From contig JALCRV010000010.1 in NCBI GenBank assembly GCA_022652945.1, positions 29,421 to 93,420 on the forward strand: a stretch of DNA of 64,000 nt, read 5' to 3'. How positions within the stretch are numbered: the first letter of the stretch is position 1; every line of letters begins with the position of its first letter. Both the position numbers and the translations under genes were made by a program. A model generated the notes under the pieces. The model saw nothing but the letters and a program-made list of their open reading frames with translations, did no database searches and had not been told where the DNA came from. Shown here piece by piece: positions 15,600-23,420 of the stretch. The stretch comes from Bacilli bacterium. GTDB taxonomy: Bacteria > Bacillota_I > Bacilli_A > RFN20 > CAG-288.

Positions 15600-18530
15600 A
15601 TGAAAATCCATGATATAAAAGGCCCCATCTTAATAGGAACCTCCTTGCTGGCAATCCTCGGCATGATTATCGCTCAGACTTACATGGTTTTCCAATCCAC
15701 GCAGGATTTAGGCAATAACGACACCAACAACGTCAAAGGTGAGGTAGGCTTAAGAAAATACTTCGATTCGGGCAGTGGAACATCAACTGACCCTTACGTC
15801 ATCACCAGACCGATTCACCTTTATAATCTTTCCCGTCTGCAGGCATTAGGCGTTTTTATGTCGAGCAAATATTTCCAACTCGGCTCCACCAACCCCATCA
15901 ATGGCACAGACCATTTTTACTACTCGGATACCGCCACGGGCACCAGCGAGGAGATTTCCTCAAACACCTATACTCGCCCCTATCTTTATATTCCCGATTC
16001 TTACTCGATGGTCTCCATCGGCTCGACCGCAACGCCTTTTTTTGGCACCTTTAACGGCCAGGGTTACAATATCGACAATCTGCATATCATCTCCGATCCT
16101 GAGGATATCGGTGTCTTCGGTTATATCGCTTCGGGCGCTAAAGTCTCGAACGTGACTTTTTCTAATCTTTCCATCTCCGATCAAGGCTACGACGCCGCCT
16201 CGGTCGGTGATTTTTATACCTGTGGGCTAGAGACTAATTCCAGCATCAATCTGCTGTCTTATGATTCCACCCCGCTTACGACCACCACATCTACTTTCAG
16301 CGATTTAAGCAAGACTTTCACTTTGGATTCTTCTTTGATCCCATCAAGTCTCATCAGTTATTCAGATGTCACTTACGCCATCCGTTCCACTAACTCCGAC
16401 CTCTTCAGAGTCAGCGAAGACGGAAAGACAATCTCGATCAACACTTTGGTCTTGACCGGAGGAACTGATACTTCGGTCACCCCGAATATCACCTACCCGA
16501 GAAACGATACGTTTATGAATGCCAATACCTCCGCATCCCAGCGTATTTATGTGACCGGCTCAAGAGTTGTGAACAATATCAGATATGCGAAAATCCTTTC
16601 TTCTTATATCATCACCATCAACAATGACATCACCAGTGGAAGCCCGGTGATTTCTCTAAGTGCAGTAAGAGATCCGGAGTCTACGATGTCTTATACCCAT
16701 TCCACCAATATCGGCTTTATCGCCGGTCACTCCGATGGCAGTATGGAAAATGATTACGTTTATAACGGGACTTTCAATTTAAATAGTTCTGCCACTCACA
16801 CCCCGACCCTCGTAGAGTCAGAGGTCGGCTTAATCGGGGAGTTAGGTATCAACTTAGATAATACGATATCTCCCACGGTCGCCTATGAAAAAGCCGGGGA
16901 TACCGGAATCATCAATTTTACTGATATTTATAATAACGTCCGCGCCAGCCAGACCACTTCAACCGGCAGCCAGACGGAAACTTTCGATAAGGCCTACACA
17001 TATTATTATTACGACCCGGTCAGCGGCAACCTTTACGATGATTACCTAAGAAAGAAGTTATCCGCTTCCGGCTCAGAATATATCACCCAGTACATTACTG
17101 ACCAGCCGAATTCCCTCGACTTCCAAGGCCGCAAGATTATCGCGGAAGATGAAACCAAGTCCCGTGGGCTAGGTATTTTTAAACTGAACACCGCGGATTT
17201 TGATAACTCCAATCAACTGAATCAGTACACTTACGGGTTAGGTGAATTCAATGTCACTTACGATTATTCTACAGATTTCAACTCGGTTTATTATACGACC
17301 GCCGAACTTGATGCGACCCAAGGTGGGACGACCACTCCGGCTGAATTTTTCGGCAGCGGTAATATTTATTCTTGGTCTCCTACTTCCACCAGCCATAAAT
17401 GGCGAATCAATCAAGGTACGACTTTGCCGGAAACGACCCAGACGGCTTCTTTCGATAGCCTGACTCTTAACAGGCTTTTAACATCCCGCTCATTTGAAAG
17501 AAACTTTAATTATCTGATCAATTTCAAGCTGGAAGCCTTGGATTCTGAAGCTAACAACTATTTCGCTAAGACTAACAATCCTTTCCTGAAAGATTATTTG
17601 ACTTATAAATTGAAGGACAAATCCGGCAATGCAATCGCCTCAACCAGCCCGGACTTCGGACTGATGATTCAGCAGAAGAGTGGAGAGAGTTATATCAACA
17701 CGCAGCATTTCTATTCGTACCTGAAGATGACTTCTGCGAGCAGCAAGTCAATCGATACGATGGTGGGGACTAAGGCTGATAACACTACGGAAACTGTCCC
17801 CGCTCGAACGATTTCTTTCTCGATTCAGAATGAACTGGGAGCTAATATCACCATCATAGCCCGCGCCACCGAAGATTCTTCTAACTATGTCTGCATTTAC
17901 GATAAAAACTTGATTTCTTCTACTGATGAAGGATGGTATCCATCCTATTCAATGTATGTTCCTTCATCTCGGACTAACGATACTTCAGAAGACAAGATGC
18001 CATACTATTTCCAGTACAACAATACCAGTAAAGACATGGATAGCCTGATTCCTTCTTCCAAGGGCCACAATGTCAATGATACTAGACTTTACGCCCACAC
18101 TTTCTTTTTACCAAAAGGAGATTATTATTTAGGTTCTCCTTCCGGTTCAGCTGGGACGGTCGCTTCGAAGTCATACATTTATTACATCGCCGCCCAAGGC
18201 CAGAATGACCAAGGAAATATCGGCGGAAGAACCGCTGTCAATATCGGAGCGGATGCGATTTCCAATGTCGACTTTTTGCTTTACGATCCCCGCCAGACAG
18301 CGGTGAGCGATCTGACGAGGGCTAAATTAGCGATGAGCGCTAACTTCTCGGCCACCTCAGGTACTTTCCAAATCGGGGTCAACGCCTCTAACTTGCCGCT
18401 TATCACCTATGGAAGCGACTTAATAAAGATGCTAGTCCATAATTCAGCTAATAAGACCATCACTTTCTACGATGGCACGACTTATACGACCGATTCGGCA
18501 ACCTTCATCAAGATTGGAAATTGGGCATGA
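15600..18530 (+). CDS. GLUG-repeat surface protein, copy 1, anchored by an N-terminal helix
   Basis: A 976-residue protein with one N-terminal membrane helix (about 9-31) and no clear cleavage site, so it is probably a type II anchored extracellular protein. Next comes a highly conserved block with RPIHLYNLSRLQALGVF. GLUG-like units follow (GTFNGQGYNIDNL, then IGVFGYIASGAKVSNV at about 140-185; another near IGFIAGHSDG). It is collinear with the protein at 23421 over its whole length, so the two are paralogues. No obvious ribosome site is seen between the previous stop and this ATG, suggesting coupled re-initiation. Function is not known; GLUG units occur in adhesins and surface proteases. Confidence 0.78.
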   Translation: MKIHDIKGPILIGTSLLAILGMIIAQTYMVFQSTQDLGNNDTNNVKGEVGLRKYFDSGSGTSTDPYVITRPIHLYNLSRLQALGVFMSSKYFQLGSTNPINGTDHFYYSDTATGTSEEISSNTYTRPYLYIPDSYSMVSIGSTATPFFGTFNGQGYNIDNLHIISDPEDIGVFGYIASGAKVSNVTFSNLSISDQGYDAASVGDFYTCGLETNSSINLLSYDSTPLTTTTSTFSDLSKTFTLDSSLIPSSLISYSDVTYAIRSTNSDLFRVSEDGKTISINTLVLTGGTDTSVTPNITYPRNDTFMNANTSASQRIYVTGSRVVNNIRYAKILSSYIITINNDITSGSPVISLSAVRDPESTMSYTHSTNIGFIAGHSDGSMENDYVYNGTFNLNSSATHTPTLVESEVGLIGELGINLDNTISPTVAYEKAGDTGIINFTDIYNNVRASQTTSTGSQTETFDKAYTYYYYDPVSGNLYDDYLRKKLSASGSEYITQYITDQPNSLDFQGRKIIAEDETKSRGLGIFKLNTADFDNSNQLNQYTYGLGEFNVTYDYSTDFNSVYYTTAELDATQGGTTTPAEFFGSGNIYSWSPTSTSHKWRINQGTTLPETTQTASFDSLTLNRLLTSRSFERNFNYLINFKLEALDSEANNYFAKTNNPFLKDYLTYKLKDKSGNAIASTSPDFGLMIQQKSGESYINTQHFYSYLKMTSASSKSIDTMVGTKADNTTETVPARTISFSIQNELGANITIIARATEDSSNYVCIYDKNLISSTDEGWYPSYSMYVPSSRTNDTSEDKMPYYFQYNNTSKDMDSLIPSSKGHNVNDTRLYAHTFFLPKGDYYLGSPSGSAGTVASKSYIYYIAAQGQNDQGNIGGRTAVNIGADAISNVDFLLYDPRQTAVSDLTRAKLAMSANFSATSGTFQIGVNASNLPLITYGSDLIKMLVHNSANKTITFYDGTTYTTDSATFIKIGNWA

Positions 18531-18541
18531 GGAATAACAGT

Positions 18542-21500
18542 ATGATGAAAAAGAAAAAGAGCTCTGGTTTAAAAGGATGGATTCTGATTGGAATTTTAAC
18601 TATTCCTCTTTTAAGCATTATCATCTATAAATCCATTGTGGGTTTTGACCATAAGAGCGTGGATAGCGTGAAGATTGATGAAAATTACCCGCGGGCTTTC
18701 GATGGGGTTAAGATGGAAAATCCTAACGCTTACGGGACTCCGGGAACCGACTATACGGATAAGTTGGAATACAGGGTCAATACAACTAACCATACCGCGG
18801 CCGTCTCAATCGGCACCGCTTCTTTTACTAGTTCTCAGACCGCTTTAAAGATCCCTGCTATTTATAACGATGGGACGAGCGGATTTGTCGATTGCAATGT
18901 GGTCGCAATCGATTATTCGGCTTTCGCCAACCAAGAGTATCTGTACTCGGTCAGCTTTGTCGATGCTTCCAAGATTACCTTGATCGATGCCCAAGCTTTC
19001 GCTTCCTGCCCTAACTTAAGTAAGTTCAACAGCACCGTGAGCGGTTCGGCGGTGATTCCTGTTAACGTCAGCGGCACTTTAGGAGCTTCTAGTTTCTTCA
19101 ATGCACAGTCGCTGCTGAAACTATCCTTCTCCGGCAATAAGATTACCAAGATCGGCTCTAACGCCTTTGAAGGCTGTATCGATTTAAAGTCGGCCCTTAC
19201 TTTTAAGGTCGGAACTGGCGGGTTGATTATCGGGGATTCCGCTTTCGCTAATTGCATCAAGATTTCTTCGATTATCCTTCCTTCAGGCGTCACCCAGGTC
19301 GGCAATCTCGCTTTCTATAACTGCCGGAGCGCGAAGATTATTACTATTCCTCTTTCCGTCAGTTACGATGCTGCTTCTAACCCTACTCCAATTGGTAAGG
19401 ATGCTTTCCGTCTATGCACTTCAGCTAAGGCTTACATCGGGCCGAATGCTCGCTATCCGGAAGGCTGGCCGAGCGATGGTAAGGATATAAATAACTCCGA
19501 CCGAATCGGCACTAACTACGTAACTGTAGCGGATTGGAATTACGCCTCCAATTCCTACGCGATTCCGATTACGATTAACCAGACAAATCTGCAGGTCGAT
19601 GATTCCGGCTTATTCGAATATACTTCTTCCTGGGATCAGGCTAGTTCGATCTGGCGAATCAATATTATCGCTTACCTCGGAGAGGATATCGCCGATGTTA
19701 CAATTCCGGAAATATTCCCGGTCACCGGGGATTCTTCCTACACGACCAACCTGGTTAATGGAGAGGATCAGCTGGGAGTTGTGACTTCTTCAGTCTCCTA
19801 TCTTTTCAGCGGTCATTCAGAGATTACATCAATCTCGGTTCCGGATACGATGGAAACCTTACCGGATTATTTTGTCAGCGAATGTCCGAATCTGACCACC
19901 TTTAATATGGGTGATAAAAAGGACAACTCCACGGGACTCACTTACTATGATGCCGCTAACGATAACACGCTTACTTTCGAGTGGCTAACTAGCTATAACC
20001 TCACCGGGCTTACCCAAATCGGCTCGTTTATTCTCTATTCAGCTAGTCAGGATTATCTGAATATCACCTCTTTGACGATTCCAGCTACAGTCAGTATTAT
20101 CGGCAATAAGGCTTTCGGACCTGATAATGGCGGATCCACTAGCCGTTTGATGAACCTTTCCTCTTTAGTAATAAACGGCGCCAGCGATGGCTCCTCTGAT
20201 TTAGTCGGAATCGGGAAATGCGCCTTTTATAATGCCGGACACAATGCTACCAGCGGCACTTGCGATCTGGTCTTGCCGAGCAGTTTGGTCGGAAATAATA
20301 CGACTAGTTATGCCTCTCGTTACTTTTCAATCGGCTCCAGAGCTTTCCAAGGCGACTATTTTTTAAAAAGCCTGACAATAAAAAGCCAACCTACAGCACC
20401 GACTTATACCGACAATTCACAAATCCAGACCTATGCCTTTAATAATTGCATCTATCTTCGTTACGCGGTTATCGGTAACCCGATTCACAATTTAAGCGAC
20501 AACGCTTTTAGTTGCAATAATACATCTAATTCCTTAAGCTGGGTCTACATCCCTTCCGGAGTCAAGATCGGAAGCGCTGTGTTCTCCAACGACATTTATG
20601 CCGTCCTTTATTCAGCGGGCCCGGAAACGGATACCGCCAACTGGAATTCTAACTGGAACACGGTCAGGAATTATATCTCGACAACTTGCAATGAAGGACA
20701 CAAGTTAAGTATCTCGCTTTCTACCACCGCTTATTTCAATGTCGCTAGTTATACTTTCGATACTTCCACAGTGACTCAGAATATCCTCGTGACTGATGAA
20801 ACCCGTGGTGTTCAATTCCTTTACGATGGAACCGATAGAATTCTGACTAATAATTTGGTTTATTCCGGACTTACCAAGATTGATTTTTCTCCTTATGATA
20901 ATGTCGAGCGATCCGGAGTTAGTTTGCCTTCAATCAATAAAATCGGCGATGGAGCCTTCTATGCCTCCGCAGCCACCGAAATCGTCATGCCTAGCACGAT
21001 TACCTCTATCGGCAACAATTCCTTCGCTAATTGTCCTTCCTTACTGAATGTCGGGACTACTTACAATACCGCTAACTCGACTTCTTTCACTTGCTCTTTA
21101 CCAAGCGGTCTAGTTTCGATTGGCGATTACGCTTTCTGCAACGACGGGAAGATTTATAAGTTCAGTTTCGGAGCCAGCCTTCAGAGTGTCGGCTTGTTAT
21201 CCTTCTTTAGAATGCCGGCGCTAACTGATATAGACGTCAACAGCGCTAACACTTACTTTAAAGATGCCGGGGCCACCCAGGCGATTTTATATCAAAGAAC
21301 CAGTCAAAACGCTTCGACTTATATCTTGATAAGCGCCAGTGGGTACACTAATAGCAATGTCACAATCTTAAGCGGAACCACGGAAATTGCCTCGTGCGCT
21401 TTTTCTTCGTTAAAGATGACAGGCTCCGACCCTAATAACCGTTGCGTTATTCTCCCCGATACGTTAGTAAAGATCGATGATGATGCCTTCCACTGTTACA

Positions 21501-23053
21501 AAAACATCATCTCAGGCGGAACCAGCATACGTAAAATACTCTTTACAGGGGATTCCACTTCCGCCACAACTTTCACCTTAAGAGCCACTTCTAGCCTGAG
21601 CTACATCGGAACCAATGCTTTCTGCGATCAAGCCAACATGTATTATATCAATATGCCTAATAACCCTTCCGTCCCGATTCTCACGATTAAACCCTATGCT
21701 TTCGCTAGATGTGCAAGAATTAAAAACTGGGCTTTCCCTTCCAACACCACTACCAAGATTGATGATGAAGTCACCGATACCGATGGTAACTATACCTTAG
21801 CTGATTATTTATTTGATTATCAGAGTTCCAACAATACTAACTTAACTTCCATCCCTATTCCTTCTTACATAACTAAGATCGGGGATTATTGTTTCCACGG
21901 TTGTAATAAATTGACTAGTCTGCCTTGGAACACAAATCTGAAATATATCGGCGACCGGGCTTTTGATGGGGATACCAAAGCAACAGGGACAGTGTTGTTC
22001 CCTTCTAGCCTAACCTATATAGGCAATTACGCTTTCAATAATTGCTCTTCTTTAACGGGGATAGATCTTTCTCAAGCGGATAGTTTAGTCTCAGTAACCA
22101 CCAACTTCGGAACTAATGTCTTCAACGCTTGTACCGGACTTACAAGCGTCGTTTATGGAGATAATCTTACTTCGATTCCTGATAACACCTTCTACGGCTG
22201 CAGTTCTTTGACTTCGGTTACGAATTTCCCTTCGGTCAGTTCGATTGGCACTACAGCCTTCTACGGTTGCTCAAGTTTAGCGGTCCTTAATCTGACCAAT
22301 AACAATTTGACCACGATCGGGACTAGCGCATTCAGCGGTTGTACTAGCTTAAAAGAATCAGTTCTGAATGGGAATGACTTCATCATCCCTTCGACTGTCA
22401 CTTCCTTAGGGGATTCGGCTTTTAACGGATGCACGGGTTTAGTTAAAGTAAGCTTAGGGAACAGCGGGACTTCCTCCGCGCTGAGCTCCATCTCTAATAA
22501 TGCCTTCATCGGTTGCACTAACCTTGTCAGTTTTGTTTTCGATAAGACTTCTTCTGCTCTGACCTCCATCGGTACGGACAGTTTTAACGGGTGCAAATCA
22601 TTAACTAATTCCGGCAATACGCTAATCGTCGATGGGACAAGCAAAGACGCCTTTATCATTCCTTCCACGGTCACCAATATCGGGGCTACCGCCTTTTCCG
22701 GATGCACTGGCCTAAGAGTTGTTTATATTCCTGCTTCGGTCTCAACTGTCGGAGCGAATGTCTTCTACGGGACGACAGTTGCCTCTTCCGAAGTTGATGG
22801 TTTATCTATCTTTGTCAATCTGAGCTACACCTACTATCTTGCAAACCTGAAAAACGACTCCCACTGGTATTCCACTTGGTCTAACTTAGCCAGCGGCATC
22901 GCTAGTGTCTATTGGTATTCTTCCACCACCCCGACTCAGAGCGATAAGACTACAGTTGTCGATCCGGGTTATGCGGCCGGTTTCTTTTCGGGAACTGTCA
23001 ATTGGAATACTGTCGCCGCTGGTTCTTTAAGCATCTATACGACCTACGCTTAA
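18542..23053 (+). CDS. Giant BspA-type leucine-rich-repeat surface protein, copy 1
   Basis: About 1503 residues. An in-frame ATG at 18521 exists inside the previous gene, but 18542 is preferred because a TGAGGA ribosome site lies 8 bases upstream. A basic start and membrane helix (about 12-32) suggest N-terminal anchoring. A block with NPNAYGTPGTDYTD follows. The rest is dominated by BspA/TpLRR (LRR_5) repeats of about 23 residues with the pattern IGxxAFxxCxxL, densest near residues 1150-1420. No LPXTG is present. BspA-type repeats mediate binding to host matrix or other bacteria in known cases; that role here is inference. It is last in the operon and followed by a CCGCC/GGCGG hairpin without a T run. 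Confidence 0.87.
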   Translation: MMKKKKSSGLKGWILIGILTIPLLSIIIYKSIVGFDHKSVDSVKIDENYPRAFDGVKMENPNAYGTPGTDYTDKLEYRVNTTNHTAAVSIGTASFTSSQTALKIPAIYNDGTSGFVDCNVVAIDYSAFANQEYLYSVSFVDASKITLIDAQAFASCPNLSKFNSTVSGSAVIPVNVSGTLGASSFFNAQSLLKLSFSGNKITKIGSNAFEGCIDLKSALTFKVGTGGLIIGDSAFANCIKISSIILPSGVTQVGNLAFYNCRSAKIITIPLSVSYDAASNPTPIGKDAFRLCTSAKAYIGPNARYPEGWPSDGKDINNSDRIGTNYVTVADWNYASNSYAIPITINQTNLQVDDSGLFEYTSSWDQASSIWRINIIAYLGEDIADVTIPEIFPVTGDSSYTTNLVNGEDQLGVVTSSVSYLFSGHSEITSISVPDTMETLPDYFVSECPNLTTFNMGDKKDNSTGLTYYDAANDNTLTFEWLTSYNLTGLTQIGSFILYSASQDYLNITSLTIPATVSIIGNKAFGPDNGGSTSRLMNLSSLVINGASDGSSDLVGIGKCAFYNAGHNATSGTCDLVLPSSLVGNNTTSYASRYFSIGSRAFQGDYFLKSLTIKSQPTAPTYTDNSQIQTYAFNNCIYLRYAVIGNPIHNLSDNAFSCNNTSNSLSWVYIPSGVKIGSAVFSNDIYAVLYSAGPETDTANWNSNWNTVRNYISTTCNEGHKLSISLSTTAYFNVASYTFDTSTVTQNILVTDETRGVQFLYDGTDRILTNNLVYSGLTKIDFSPYDNVERSGVSLPSINKIGDGAFYASAATEIVMPSTITSIGNNSFANCPSLLNVGTTYNTANSTSFTCSLPSGLVSIGDYAFCNDGKIYKFSFGASLQSVGLLSFFRMPALTDIDVNSANTYFKDAGATQAILYQRTSQNASTYILISASGYTNSNVTILSGTTEIASCAFSSLKMTGSDPNNRCVILPDTLVKIDDDAFHCYKNIISGGTSIRKILFTGDSTSATTFTLRATSSLSYIGTNAFCDQANMYYINMPNNPSVPILTIKPYAFARCARIKNWAFPSNTTTKIDDEVTDTDGNYTLADYLFDYQSSNNTNLTSIPIPSYITKIGDYCFHGCNKLTSLPWNTNLKYIGDRAFDGDTKATGTVLFPSSLTYIGNYAFNNCSSLTGIDLSQADSLVSVTTNFGTNVFNACTGLTSVVYGDNLTSIPDNTFYGCSSLTSVTNFPSVSSIGTTAFYGCSSLAVLNLTNNNLTTIGTSAFSGCTSLKESVLNGNDFIIPSTVTSLGDSAFNGCTGLVKVSLGNSGTSSALSSISNNAFIGCTNLVSFVFDKTSSALTSIGTDSFNGCKSLTNSGNTLIVDGTSKDAFIIPSTVTNIGATAFSGCTGLRVVYIPASVSTVGANVFYGTTVASSEVDGLSIFVNLSYTYYLANLKNDSHWYSTWSNLASGIASVYWYSSTTPTQSDKTTVVDPGYAAGFFSGTVNWNTVAAGSLSIYTTYA

Positions 23054-23420
23054 AAAATAAACCGCCGGAAAGGCGGACGATATTAATAAACAAGATATTT
23101 ATTTATGAGCCTTAGGCCATAATTCTGACTTTGCCTGTTTTTTAATATTGGGCTTTCTTAAAGGTCTTATATCTAAGGCATTTTTCTTCAAAGCCAAAAA
23201 AGAAGACTTTTATTTTTGCAGCGAAAAATGGCATCCGATAATTATTGAATATTTTAAAAAATAAAGAAGATGGACCTTTATCATTTAATTATAATATATA
23301 TGAATTATTTTATATGGGGGAAAGCATATCAGACTCGTTGGGCAGCTCATCAACTAACCGGCTGCCCAAACTTTCTAAGTCACAAACGGTCAAAGTTTCA
23401 ATCAGCAGAGGGTCTCTATT
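23054..23420 (+). promoter_or_regulatory. Long leader with unidentified structured RNA
   Basis: No gene. A short hairpin (CCGCC/GGCGG, 23063-23077) may end the previous operon. A TATAAT at 23290-23295 is a possible -10 box, though no good -35 box was found. The following ~120 bases can fold compactly: ATATG/CATAT (23312-23329), then GACT (23332-23335) pairing with AGTC (23378-23381) around a perfect 9-bp stem TTGGGCAGC/GCTGCCCAA (23338-23369). The loop ACCG (23357-23360) can pair with CGGT (23387-23390) as a pseudoknot. ACTTT/AAAGT pairs just before the ribosome site AGAGGG. It lacks the GEMM-I motifs and was not matched to any riboswitch class known to me. Confidence 0.5.

Noticed and set aside
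22261..22707. 148-codon antisense frame across the leucine-rich repeats
   Set aside because: The periodic Pro/Leu/Val pattern mirrors the LRR repeats on the other strand.
22100..22760. Repetitive DNA that could be taken for a CRISPR or satellite array
   Set aside because: The repeats are in frame and encode ~23-residue leucine-rich units; there are no constant direct repeats with unique spacers and no cas genes.
23296..23420. A third GEMM-I or a GEMM-II riboswitch
   Set aside because: The invariant GACGCAAA of GEMM-I is missing, and the GEMM-II conserved stretches do not align.
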